In this document: positions 1-7,945 of the stretch, one piece after another | How positions within the stretch are numbered: position 1 is the first letter of the stretch | Layout: each line of letters begins with the position of its first letter | From: Paramacrobiotus metropolitanus | Lineage: Eukaryota > Tardigrada > Eutardigrada > Parachela > Macrobiotidae | DNA length: 10,242 nt | Direction: 5' to 3' | NCBI RefSeq assembly: GCF_019649055.1 | Contig: NW_026570355.1 | Coordinates: 312,001-322,242, forward strand | Notes under the pieces: generated by a model | Databases searched by the model: none | Seen by the model: only the letters and a program-made list of their open reading frames with translations | What the model was told of the DNA's origin: nothing | Translations under genes and position numbers: made by a program

Positions 1-29
1 AACGGCCATACCTTAAAACTTTTTTTGGA
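1..29 (+). repeat. Partial unit: tail of an L segment
   Basis: This is the end of an L segment whose body lies outside the window. It runs from AACGGCCATACC through the T-run to GGA just before the first GATATC. It matches the same part of later units. Confidence 0.9.
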
Positions 30-125
30 GATATCGTATTTTTTTCAAGGCAGCCTTCGGCATCTACAGTTTCAAAGTAAAGTTCCAAACAATTCTCTGG
101 AAATAAACGAGTTTTAGGAAAAATC

Positions 126-148
126 GCCAAAACATCGATGTTTTCGCC
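126..148. repeat. ATCGAT-centred palindrome (representative; one per monomer)
   Basis: AAAACATCGATGTTTT is a perfect 16 bp palindrome, and in B monomers and many short units it extends to 20 bp, CGAAAACATCGATGTTTTCG. The 38 copies start at 129, 328, 643, 818, 1130, 1443, 1756, 1955, 2269, 2468, 2783, 2982, 3295, 3609, 3808, 4123, 4438, 4752, 4951, 5263, 5578, 5889, 6088, 6401, 6714, 7027, 7225, 7538, 7736, 8046, 8244, 8558, 8759, 9074, 9275, 9473, 9791 and 9985. By my reading 28 are exact over 16 bp and 33 keep ATCGAT. Spacing is almost always 198-201 or 310-318. It may be a site for a dimeric DNA-binding protein; known binders of ATCGAT-like sites include CUT/Onecut homeodomain proteins and, for TATCGATA, insect DREF. 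That link is inference. Confidence 0.85.
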
Positions 149-178
149 TTCTGTAAAAAAAAGCGGTTTATAGCAAAT

Positions 179-198
179 CCTCGACAGCAATGCTGTGG
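179..198. repeat. Second dyad of the monomer (representative)
   Basis: ACAGCAATGCTGT (184-196) is an inverted repeat of 6 bp arms around one base, centred about 54 bp after the palindrome. In B monomers the same place reads CCACGACAGCGATGCCGTGG, where the inner arms are broken but an outer CCACG/CGTGG pair is present. Some short-unit copies read ACAGCAATGCCGT. The position is constant in nearly every monomer, which suggests an element, but the form of symmetry is not. Confidence 0.5.
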
Positions 199-412
199 CC
201 TCGTAAGTTAGCGTATGTATGAGGAGACAAAAATAGATTTCTTCACGTGGCCTTACGTTATCTACAGTTTCAAAGTAAAGCTACAACTGACTCTCTGGGA
301 AATCATTGATTTTCAGAAAAAATCTCGAAAACATCGATGTTTTTGCCTTCTGTAGAATGAGACAGTACAAAATAAATCCACGACAGCGATGCCGTGGCCT
401 CGTCCGTCAGTG

Positions 413-423
413 TATATAAAAGG
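413..423 (+). promoter_or_regulatory. TATA-box-like motif TATATAAAAGG (representative)
   Basis: TATATAAAAG occurs at 413, 2040, 2553, 3067, 3893, 5036, 6173, 7310, 7819, 8844 and 10067, always at the end of a B-class monomer and just before L. Near copies are TACATAAAAG (8339) and TATATAAAGA (9559). It fits the metazoan TATA-box consensus well. In short units the same place reads TATTTAACAGG, and before S junctions TATG-type text, so the motif is tied to one monomer class. About 27 bases downstream is TTCAAAC, only a weak initiator match. Being AT-rich, it could also be a chance match fixed by repeat amplification. Confidence 0.3.
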
Positions 424-432
424 AGACAAAAA

Positions 433-549
433 GCTGCTTCAAACAATTTTAAAAAAGCGCGTTTAATTCCAACAACCCCGGTCTCACTCATCAACGAATC
501 CATACCGACCATAACGGCCATACCTTAAAACTTTTTTTTGGAGATATCG
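433..549 (+). repeat. L segment (representative copy), about 115 bp
   Basis: L lies between GGAGACAAAAA and the next monomer in 23 of the 38 monomer ends. It is the last 108 or so bases of every unit plus the GATATCG. It opens GCTGCTTCAAACAATTTT, has a conserved middle (CCCCGGTCTCACTCATC, ATACCGACCATAACGGCC) and ends in an A-rich stretch, a run of 5-9 Ts and GGAGATATCG. Where it is absent, the two monomers meet at a short S junction that keeps the flanking TTCAAGTGGCC and TCTACAG text. It is therefore best seen as a segment added to, or lost from, a basic 199 bp satellite. GGAGA occurs on both sides (422-426 and 540-544). Confidence 0.85.
532..539 (+). terminator. T-run at the end of L (possible Pol III-type stop)
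   Basis: Eight Ts follow AAAAC at the end of this L segment. Other copies have 5-9 Ts. Runs of four or more Ts stop RNA polymerase III on the coding strand, so this run would end any such transcript about 95 nt after a start placed 27-30 bases past the TATA-like motif. There is no independent sign that transcription occurs. Confidence 0.2.
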
Positions 550-1031
550 TATTTTTTCAAGTCAGCCTACGGCATCTACAGTTTTAAAGTAAAGTTCCAA
601 ACAATTCTCTGGGAAATAAACGAGTTTTAGGAAAAATCCGCCAAAACATCGATGTTTTCGCCTTCTGTAAAAAAAAGCGGTTTATAGCAAATCCTCGGCA
701 GCAATGCTGTGGCCTCGTAAGTTAGCGTGTGTTTGAGGAGACAAAAATAGATTTCTTCAAGTGGCCTTAGCTACAACTGACTCTCTGGGAAATCATTGAT
801 TTTTAGAAAAAATCTCGAAAACATCGATGTTTTCGCTTTCTGTAAAAAAAAGCGGTTTATAGCAGTTCCACGACAGCAATGCTGTGGCCTCGTGAGTCAG
901 CGTATTTAACAGGAGACAAAAAGCTGCTTCAAACAATTTTAAAAAAGCGCGTTTAATTCCAACTACCCCGGTCTCACTCATGAACGAATCCATACCGACC
1001 ATAACGGCCATACCTGAAAACTGTTTTTGGA
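543..1031 (+). repeat. Unit 2, recombinant long unit with a 24 bp deletion, 489 bp
   Basis: The first monomer is A type with the GTGTGTTTGAGG ending, as in units 7 and 12. At 769/770 the text jumps from GTGGCCTTA to GCTACAACTG, a 24 bp loss relative to other S junctions that removes the TCTACAG motif. The second monomer is B type up to the palindrome at 818-833. After it, the sequence is the right half of a short unit (CGCTTTCTGT, GCAGTTCCACGAC, TATTTAACAGG), identical by eye to 3311-3508. It thus lacks the usual TATATAAAAG and looks like the product of exchange at the palindrome. Confidence 0.92.
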
Positions 1032-1342
1032 GATATCGTATTTTTTTCACGTCAGCCTACGGCATCTACAGTTTAAAGTAAAGATCCAACAATTCGCTGG
1101 GAAATAATCGAGTTTTAGAATAAATCACGAAAACAACGATGTTTTCGCCTTCTGCTGAAAAAGCGGTTTATAGCAAATCGTTGACAGCAATGCCGTGGCC
1201 TCGTGCGTCAGCGTATTTAACAGGAGACAAAAAGCTGCTTCAAACAATTTTAAAAAAGCGCGTTTAATTCCAACTACCCCGGTCTCACTCATGAACGAAT
1301 CCATACCGACCATAACGGCCATACCTGAAAACTGTTTTTGGA
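1032..1342 (+). repeat. Unit 3, short (A-L), 311 bp
   Basis: A one-monomer unit of the subtype marked by GATCCAACAATTCGCTGG, a palindrome with one changed core base (CAACGATG, 1130-1145) and ATCGTTGACAGCAATGCC. It ends TATTTAACAGG before L. L carries the TCATGAACG variant shared with units 2 and 8. Confidence 0.93.
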
Positions 1343-1655
1343 GATATCGTATTTTTTTCACGTCAGCCTACGGCATCTACAGTTTAAAAGAAAAGATCCT
1401 AACAATTCGCTGGGAAATAATCGAGTTTTAGAATAAATCACGAAAACAACGATGTTTTCGCCTTCTGTGAGAAAAAGCGGTTTATAGCAAATCGTTGACA
1501 GCAATGCCGTGGCCTCGTGCGTCAGCGTATTTAACAGGAGACAAAAAGCTGCTTCAAACAATTTTAAAAAAGCGCCTTTAATTCCAACTACCCCGGTCTC
1601 ACTCATCAACAAACCATACCGACCATAACGGCCTTACCTGAAAACTTTTTTTGGA
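1343..1655 (+). repeat. Unit 4, short (A-L), 313 bp
   Basis: The same subtype as unit 3, with GATCCTAACAATTCGC, the CAACGATG palindrome variant at 1443-1458 and TTCTGTGAGAAAAAGC. Its L has GCGCCTTTAATTCC, CAACAAACC (one base shorter than CAACGAATCC) and GGCCTTACCTG, a variant set shared with units 14, 16 and 17. It pairs with unit 14 in a larger duplication. Confidence 0.93.
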
Positions 1656-2168
1656 GTTATCGTATTTTTTTCAAGTCAGCCTACGGCATCTACAGTTTTA
1701 AAGTAAAGTTCCAAACAATTCTCTGGGAAATAAACGAGTTTTAGGAAAAATCGCCAAAACATCGATGTTTTCGCCTTCTGTAAAAAAAAGCGGTTTATAG
1801 CAAATCCTCGACAGCAATGCTGTGGCCTCGTAAGTTAGCGTATGTTTGAGGAGACAAAAATAGATTTCTTCAAGTGGCCTTACGTTATCTACAGTTTCAA
1901 AGTAAAGCTACAACTGACTCTCTGGGAAATCATTGATTTTTAGAAAAAATCTCGAAAACATCGATGTTTTCGCCTTCTGTAGAATGAGACAGTACAAAAT
2001 AAATCCACGACAGCGATGCCGTGGCCTCGTCCGACAGTGTATATAAAAGGAGACAAAAAGCTGCTTCGAACAATTTTAAAAAAGCGCGTTTAATTCCAAC
2101 TACCCCGGTCTCACTCATCAACGAATCCATACCGTCCATAACGGCCATACCTTGAAACTTTTTTTGGA
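1656..2168 (+). repeat. Unit 5, long (A-S-B-L), 513 bp
   Basis: A standard long unit whose boundary site reads GTTATC instead of GATATC. Palindromes are at 1756-1771 and 1955-1970 and TATATAAAAG at 2040. Private changes include TCCGACAGTG before the TATA-like motif, CTTCGAACAATT and ACCGTCCATAACGG in L. It pairs with unit 15. Confidence 0.93.
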
Positions 2169-2682
2169 GATATCGTATTTTTTTCAAGGCAGCCTTCGGC
2201 ATCTACAGTTTCAAAGTAAAGTTCCAAACAATTCTCTGGGAAATAAACGAGTTTTAGGAAAAATCGCCAAAACATCGATGTTTTCGCCTTCTGTAAAAAA
2301 AAGCGGTTTATAGCAAATCCTCGACAGCAATGCTGTGGCCTCGTAAGTTAGCGTATGTATGAGGAGACAAAAATAGATTTCTTCACGTGGCCTTACGTTA
2401 TCTACAGTTTCAAAGTAAAGCTACAACTGACTCTCTGGGAAATCATTGATTTTCAGAAAAAATCTCGAAAACATCGATGTTTTTGCCTTCTGTAGAATGA
2501 GACAGTACAAAATAAATCCACGACAGCGATGCCGTGGCCTCGTCCGTCAGTGTATATAAAAGGAGACAAAAAGCTGCTTCAAACAATTTTAAAAAAGCGC
2601 GTTTAATTCCAACAACCCCGGTCTCACTCATCAACGAATCCATACCGACCATAACGGCCATACCTTAAAACTTTTTTTTGGA
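2169..2682 (+). repeat. Unit 6, long (A-S-B-L), 514 bp
   Basis: Almost identical to unit 1, differing by one G as far as I can see. Palindromes are at 2269-2284 and 2468-2483 and TATATAAAAG at 2553. The offset between the copies is about 2140 bp and continues into the neighbouring units, so a block larger than one unit was duplicated. Confidence 0.93.
2443..2661 (-). other. Repeated 72-codon minus-strand open frame, probably not a gene
   Basis: The same 72-residue frame is open in five long units (303-521, 2443-2661, 2957-3175, 3783-4001, 4926-5144), and a 90-residue version lies at 1930-2202. It starts MAVMVGMDSLMSETGVVG, has a hydrophobic stretch around residues 21-37 (AFLKLFEAAFCLLLYTL) and ends near ENIDVFEIFSKNQ inside the palindrome. 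It covers L and half of monomer B. Units with one A fewer in the GGAGACAAAA tract (5790, 9686) break the frame. I see no codon signal, no recognisable domain and no separate promoter. An open frame fixed by amplification is the simplest reading. Confidence 0.2.
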
Positions 2683-3196
2683 GATATCGTATTTTTTTCA
2701 AGTCAGCCTACGGCATCTACAGTTTTAAAGTAAAGTTCCAAACAATTCTCTGGGAAATAAACGAGTTTTAGGAAAAATCGCCAAAACATCGATGTTTTCG
2801 CCTTCTGTAAAAAAAAGCGGTTTATAGCAAATCCTCGGCAGCAATGCTGTGGCCTCGTAAGTTAGCGTGTGTTTGAGGAGACAAAAATAGATTTCTTCAA
2901 GTGGCCTTACGTTATCTACAGTTTCAAAGTAAAGCTACAACTGACTCTCTGGGAAATCATTGATTTTTAGAAAAAATCTCGAAAACATCGATGTTTTCGC
3001 CTTCTGTAGAATGAGACAGTACAAAATAAATCCACGACAGCGATGCCGTGGCCTCGTCCGTCAGTGTATATAAAAGGAGACAAAAAGCTGCTTCAAACAA
3101 TTTTAAAAAAGCGCGTTTAATTCCAACTACCCCGGTCTCACTCATCAACGAATCCATACCGACCATAACGGCCATACCTTAAAACTTTTTTTTGGA
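2683..3196 (+). repeat. Unit 7, long (A-S-B-L), 514 bp
   Basis: A full-length long unit with the TCCTCGGCAGC and GTGTGTTTGAGG variants also seen in units 2 and 12. Palindromes are at 2783-2798 and 2982-2997 and TATATAAAAG at 3067. It is the intact counterpart of the left part of unit 2 and has the 24 bp that unit 2 lost. Confidence 0.93.
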
Positions 3197-3508
3197 GATA
3201 TCGTATTTTTTCAAGTCAGCCTACGGCATCTACAGTTTTAAAGTTAAGTTCCAAACAATTCTCTGGAAATAAACGAGTTTTAGGAAAAATCACGAAAACA
3301 TCGATGTTTTCGCTTTCTGTAAAAAAAAGCGGTTTATAGCAGTTCCACGACAGCAATGCTGTGGCCTCGTGAGTCAGCGTATTTAACAGGAGACAAAAAG
3401 CTGCTTCAAACAATTTTAAAAAAGCGCGTTTAATTCCAACTACCCCGGTCTCACTCATGAACGAATCCATACCGACCATAACGGCCATACCTGAAAACTG
3501 TTTTTGGA
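3197..3508 (+). repeat. Unit 8, short (A-L), 312 bp
   Basis: A one-monomer unit with the palindrome at 3295-3310, followed by CGCTTTCTGT, GCAGTTCCACGAC and TATTTAACAGG. Its right half and L (TCATGAACG, CTGAAAACTG) are the same as the right part of unit 2. It pairs with unit 13. Confidence 0.93.
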
Positions 3509-4022
3509 GATATCGTATTTTTTTCACGTCAGCCTACGGCATCTACAGTTTAAAAGTAAAGATCCTAACAATTCGCTGGGAAATAATCGAGTTTTAGAAT
3601 AAATCACGAAAACAACGATGTTTTCGCCTTCTGTGAGAAAAAGCGGTTTATAGCAAATCCTCGACAGCAATGCTGTGGCCTCGTAAGTTAGCGTATGTTT
3701 GAGGAGACAAAAATAGATTTCTTCAAGTGGCCTTACGTTATCTACAGTTTCAAAGTAAAGCTACAACTGACTCTCTGGGAAATCATTGATTTTTAGAAAA
3801 AATCTCGAAAACATCGATGTTTTCGCCTTCTGTAGAATGAGACAGTACAAAATAAATCCACGACAGCGATGCCGTGGCCTCGTCCGTCAGTGTATATAAA
3901 AGGAGACAAAAAGCTGCTTCAAACAATTTTAAAAAAGCGCGTTTAATTCCAACTACCCCGGTCTCACTCATCAACGAATCCATACCGACCATAACGGCCA
4001 TACCTTAAAACTTTTTTTTGGA
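3509..4022 (+). repeat. Unit 9, long unit with a mosaic first monomer, 514 bp
   Basis: The first monomer begins as the unit 4 and 14 subtype (GATCCTAACAATTCGC, CAACGATG palindrome variant at 3609-3624, TGTGAGAAAAAGCGG). It then changes to the ordinary A ending (CTCGACAGCAATGCTG, GTATGTTTGAGG) within or just after the shared GCGGTTTATAGCAAATC. The second monomer is normal B (palindrome 3808-3823, TATATAAAAG at 3893). It equals unit 14 left plus unit 15 right, with one short-unit length removed. Confidence 0.92.
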
Positions 4023-4337
4023 GATATCGTATTTTTTTCAAGTCAGCCTACGGCATCTACAGTTTCAAAGTTAAGTTCCAAACAATTCTCTGGGAAATAA
4101 ACGAGTTTTAGGAAAAATCACGAAAACATCGATGTTTTCGCTTTCTGTAAAAAAAAGCGGTTTATAGCAGTTCTACGACAGCAATGCTGTGGCCTCGTGA
4201 GTCAGCGTATTTAACAGGAGACAAAAAGCTGCTTCAAACAATTTTAAAAAAGCGCGTTTAATTCCAACTACCCCGGTCTCACTCATCAACGAATCCATAC
4301 CGACCATAACGGCCATACCTTAAAACTTTTTTTTGGA
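4023..4337 (+). repeat. Unit 10, short (A-L), 315 bp
   Basis: A one-monomer unit with the palindrome at 4123-4138, CGCTTTCTGT, GCAGTTCTACGAC and TATTTAACAGG. The L segment has the standard TCATCAACGAATCC and CCTTAAAAC with a long T-run. It resembles units 11 and 16. Confidence 0.93.
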
Positions 4338-4651
4338 GATATCGTATTTTTTTCAAGGCAGCCTACGGCATCTACAGTTTCAAAGTTAAGTTCCAAACAA
4401 TTCTCTGGGAAATAAACGAGTTTTAGGAAAAATCGCGAAAACATCGATGTTTTCGCTTTCTGTAAAAAAAAGCGGTGTATAGCAGTTCTACGACAGCAAT
4501 GCTGTGGCCTCGTGAGTCAGCGTATTTAACAGGAGACAAAAAGCTGCTTCAAACAATTTTAAAAAAGCGCGTTTAATTCCAACTACCCCGGTCTCACTCA
4601 TCAACGAATCCATACCGACCATAACGGCCTTACCTCAAAACTTTTTTTGGA
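4338..4651 (+). repeat. Unit 11, short (A-L), 314 bp
   Basis: A neighbour and close copy of unit 10, with the palindrome at 4438-4453. Private changes are GCGGTGTATAGC and TTACCTCAAAAC at the end of L. Confidence 0.93.
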
Positions 4652-5164
4652 GATATCGTATTTTTTTCAAGTCAGCCTACGGCATCTACAGTTTTAAAGT
4701 AAAGTTCCAAACAATTCTCTGGGAAATAAACGAGTTTTAGGAAAAATCGCCAGAACATCGATGTTTTCGCCTTCTGTAAAAAAAAGCGGTTTATAGTAAA
4801 TCCTCGGCAGCAATGCTGTGTCCTCGTAAGTTAGCGTGTGTTTGAGGAGACAAAAATAGATTTCTTCATGTGGCCTTACGTTATCTACAGTTTCAAAGTA
4901 AAGCTACAACTGACTCTCTGGGAAATCATTGATTTTTAGAAAAAATCTCGAAAACATCGATGTTTTCGCCTTCTGTAGAATGAGACAGTACAAAATAAAT
5001 CCACGACAGCGATGCCGTGGCCTCGTCCGTCAGTGTATATAAAAGGAGACAAAAAGCTGCTTCAAACAATTTTAAAAAAGCGCGTTTAATTCCTACTACC
5101 CCGGTCTCACTCATCAACGAATCCATACCGACCATAACGGCCATACCTTAAAACTTTTTTTGGA
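4652..5164 (+). repeat. Unit 12, long (A-S-B-L), 513 bp
   Basis: Carries the TCCTCGGCAGC and GTGTGTTTGAGG variants of units 2 and 7. The first palindrome (4752-4767) has one change, AGAACATCGATG; the second (4951-4966) is exact. TATATAAAAG is at 5036. Private changes are GCTGTGTCCTCG, CTTCATGTGGCC and TTCCTACTACC. Confidence 0.93.
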
Positions 5165-5477
5165 GATATCGTATTTTTTCAAGTCAGCCTACGGCATCTA
5201 CAGTTTAAAGTTAAGTTCCAAACAATTCTCTGGAAATAAACGAGTTTTAGGAAAAAATCACGAAAACATCGATGTTTTCGCTTTCTGTAAAAAAAAGCGG
5301 TTTATAGCAGTTCCACGACAGCAATGCTGTGGCCTCGTGCGTCAGCGTATTTAACAGGAGACAAAAAGCTGCTTCAAAAAATTTTAAAAAAAGCGCGTTT
5401 AATTCCAACTACCCCGGTCTCACTCATCAACGAATCCATACCAACCATAACGGCCATACCTGAAAACTGTTTTTGGA
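5165..5477 (+). repeat. Unit 13, short (A-L), 313 bp
   Basis: A one-monomer unit matching unit 8, with the palindrome at 5263-5278, GCAGTTCCACGAC and TATTTAACAGG. It has A-tract length changes in L (CAAAAAATTTT, AAAAAAAGCG) and the private ATACCAACCATAACGG. Confidence 0.93.
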
Positions 5478-5789
5478 GATATCGTATTTTTTTCAAGTCA
5501 GCCTACGGCATCTACATTTTAAAAGTAAAGATCCTAACAATTCGCTGGGTAATAATCGAGTTTTAGAATAAATCACGAAAACAACGATGTTTTCGCCTTC
5601 TGTGAGAAAAAAGCGGTTTATAGCAAATCGTTGACAGCAATGCCGTGGCCTCGTGCGTCAGCGTATTTAACAGGAGACAAAAGCTGCTTCAAACAATTTT
5701 AAAAAAGCGCCTTTAATTCCAACTACCCCGGTCTCACTCATCAACAAACCATACCGACCATAACGGCCTTACCTGAAAACTTTTTTGGA
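5478..5789 (+). repeat. Unit 14, short (A-L), 312 bp
   Basis: Same subtype as unit 4: GATCCTAACAATTCGC, CAACGATG palindrome variant at 5578-5593, ATCGTTGACAGC, and L with CAACAAACC and GGCCTTACC. Private changes are CTACATTTTAAAAG, GGGTAATAATCG and one A missing in GGAGACAAAAGC. Confidence 0.93.
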
Positions 5790-6300
5790 GATATCGTATT
5801 TTTTTCAAGTCAGCCTACGGCATCTACAGTTTTAAAGTAAAGTTCCAAACAATTCTCTGGGAAATAAACGAGTTTTAGGAAAATCGCCAAAACATCGATG
5901 TTTTCGCCTTCTGTAAAAAAAAGCGGTTTATAGCAAATCCTCGACAGCAATGCTGTGGCCTCGTAAGTTAGCGTATGTTTGAGGAGACAAAAACAGATTT
6001 CTTCAAGTGGCCTTACGTTATCTACAGTTTCAAAGTAAAGCTACAACTGACTCTCTGGGAAATCATTGATTTTTAGAAAAAATCTCGAAAACATCGATGT
6101 TTTCGCCTTCTGTAGAATGAGACAGTACAAAATAAATCCACGACAGCGATGCCGTGGCCTCGTCCGTCAGTGTATATAAAAGGAGACAAAAGCTGCTTCA
6201 AACAATTTTAAAAAAGCGCGTTTAATTCCAACTACCCCGGTCTCACTCATCAACGAATCCATACCGACCATAACGGCCATACCTTAAAACTTTTTTTGGA
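5790..6300 (+). repeat. Unit 15, long (A-S-B-L), 511 bp
   Basis: Pairs with unit 5. Palindromes are at 5889-5904 and 6088-6103 and TATATAAAAG at 6173. One A is missing in AGGAAAATCGCC and another in GGAGACAAAAGC. The latter shifts the minus-strand frame that is open in sister units. Confidence 0.93.
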
Positions 6301-6613
6301 GATATCGTATTTTTTTCAAGTCAGCCTACGGCATCTACAGTTTCAAAGTTAAGTTCCAAACAATTCTCTGGGAAATAAACGAGTTTTAGGAAAAATCGCG
6401 AAAACATCGATGTTTTCGCTTTCTGTAAAAAAAAGCGGTTTATAGCAGTTCTACGACAGCAATGCTGTGGCCTCGTGAGTCAGCGTATTTAACAGGAGAC
6501 AAAAAGCTGCTTCAAACAATTTTAAAAAAGCGCCTTTAATTCCAACTACCCCGGTCTCACTCATCAACAAACCATACCGACCATAACGGCCTTACCTGAA
6601 AACTTTTTTTGGA
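6301..6613 (+). repeat. Unit 16, short (A-L), 313 bp
   Basis: The monomer is like units 10 and 11 (palindrome 6401-6416, CGCTTTCTGT, GCAGTTCTACGAC). The L segment is of the unit 4 and 14 type (GCGCCTTTAA, CAACAAACC, GGCCTTACC), so it is mosaic across the monomer/L boundary. Confidence 0.92.
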
Positions 6614-6926
6614 GATATCGTATTTTTTTCAAGTCAGCCAACAGCATCTACAGTTTCAAAGTTAAGTTCCAAACAATTCTCTGGGAAATAAACGAGTTTT
6701 AGGAAAAATCACGAAAACATCGATGTTTTCGCCTTCTGTGAGAAAAAGCGGTTTATAGCAAATCGTTGACAGCAATGCCGTGGCCTCGTGCGTCAGCGTA
6801 TTTAACAGGAAACAAAAAGCTGCTTCAAACAATTTTAAAAAAGCGCCTTTAATTCCAACTACCCCGGTCTCACTCATCAACAAACCATACCGACCATAAC
6901 GGCCTTACCTGAAAACTTTTTTTGGA
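6614..6926 (+). repeat. Unit 17, short mosaic unit, 313 bp
   Basis: The left half is of the unit 10 and 16 type (GTTAAGTTCCAAACAATTC, TCACGAAAACATCG). From the palindrome at 6714-6729 onward it is of the unit 4 and 14 type (TGTGAGAAAAAGC, ATCGTTGACAGC, CAACAAACC). The switch falls in or next to the palindrome. GGAGAC is mutated to GGAAAC before L. Confidence 0.92.
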
Positions 6927-7437
6927 GATATCGTATTTTTTTCAAGTCAGCCAACGGCATCTACAGTTTTAAAGTAAAGTTCCAAACAATTCTCTGAGAA
7001 ATAAACGAGTTCTAGGACAAATCGCCAAAACATCGATGTTTTCGCCTTCTGTAAAAAAAAGCGGTTTATAGCAAATCCTCGACAGCAATGCTGTGGCCTC
7101 GTAAGTTAGCGTATGTATGAGGAGACAAAAATAGATTTCTTCAAGTGGCCTTACGTTATCTACAGTTTCAAAGTAAAGCTACAACTGGTTCTCCGAAAAT
7201 CATTGACTTTTAGAAAAAATCTCGAAAACATCGATGTTTTCGCCTTCTGTAGAAAGAGACAGTTCAAAATATATCCACGACAGCGATGCAGTGGCCTCGT
7301 CCGTCAGCGTATATAAAAGGAGACAAAGAGCTGCTTCAAACAATTTTAAAAAAGCGCCTTTAATTCCAACTACCCCGGTCTCACTCATCAACAAACCATA
7401 CCGACCATAACGGCCTTACCTGAAAACTTTTTTTGGA
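6927..7437 (+). repeat. Unit 18, long (A-S-B-L), 511 bp
   Basis: Near-duplicate of unit 19 over most of its length. It has GAGTTCTAGGACAAATCGCC in A, CTGGTTCTCCGAAAATC in B, ATGCAGTGG in the dyad and GACAAAGAGCTGC before L. Palindromes are at 7027-7042 and 7225-7240 and TATATAAAAG at 7310. L is of the CAACAAACC type. Confidence 0.92.
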
Positions 7438-7945
7438 GATATCGTATTTTTTTCAAGTCAGCCAACGGCATCTACAGTTTTAAAGTAAAGATCCTAACAA
7501 TTCGCTGAGAAATAAACGAGTTCTAGGACAAATCGCCAAAACATCGATGTTTTCGCCTTCTGTAAAAAAAAGCGGTTTATAGCAAATCCTCGACAGCAAT
7601 GCTGTGGCCTCGTAAGTTAGCGTATGTATGAGGAGACAAAAATAGATTTCTTCAAGTGGCCTTACGTTATCTACAGTTTCAAAGTAAAGCTACAACTGGT
7701 TCTCCGAAAATCATTGACTTTTAGAAAAAATCTCGAAAACATCGATGTTTTCGCCTTCTGTAGAAAGACAGTTCAAATATATCCACGACAGCGATGCAGT
7801 GGCCTCGTCCGTCAGCGTATATAAAAGGAGACAAAGAGCTGCTTCAAACAATTTTAAAAAAGCGCGTTTAATTCCAACTACCCCGGTCTCACTCATCAAC
7901 GAATCCATACCGACCATAACGGCCTTACCTGAAAACTTATTTTGA
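7438..7945 (+). repeat. Unit 19, long (A-S-B-L), 508 bp
   Basis: Shares the unusual B monomer of unit 18. Its beginning (GATCCTAACAATTCGCTGAG) comes from the unit 4 and 14 subtype, switching to unit 18 sequence by GAGTTCTAGGAC. B lost a few bases (GTAGAAAGACAGTTCAAATA). Palindromes are at 7538-7553 and 7736-7751 and TATATAAAAG at 7819. L is of the CAACGAATCC type. Confidence 0.92.

Larger units (their letters stand above)
30..542 (+). repeat. Unit 1, long (A-S-B-L), 513 bp
   Basis: A standard two-monomer unit with palindromes at 129-144 and 328-343 and TATATAAAAG at 413. It shares private variants with the unit at 2169-2682: GGCAGCCTTCGGC near the start, GATTTTCAG in monomer B, TTTTTGCC after the second palindrome and AACAACCCCGG in L. 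The only difference I found between the two is one G missing in CTCTGGAAAT at about 108. They are therefore recent copies of each other. Confidence 0.93.

Noticed and set aside
201-267. CGTAAGT followed by a pyrimidine-rich stretch and CTACAG looks like intron ends.
   Set aside because: No open frame continues across the supposed junction, and the motif simply repeats with the monomer.
433-470. TTCAAACAATTTT at the start of L resembles TTCCAAACAATTCTC in the A monomer, suggesting L came from a monomer.
   Set aside because: Only about 9-10 bases agree before similarity fades. In AT-rich DNA this is not enough without an alignment score.
480-500. Minus-strand TTGATGAGTGAG recalls part of the hammerhead ribozyme core found in some satellites.
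   Set aside because: The core begins UUGAUGA, not CUGAUGA, and no correctly placed GAAA with pairing stems follows. I found no intact hammerhead on either strand.
502-540. ACGGCCATACC followed by TGAAAA in L resembles the 5' end of vertebrate-type 5S rRNA.
   Set aside because: The match is about 11 bases. The rest of 5S, including its internal control region, is absent. It is too short to call a 5S relic without a search.
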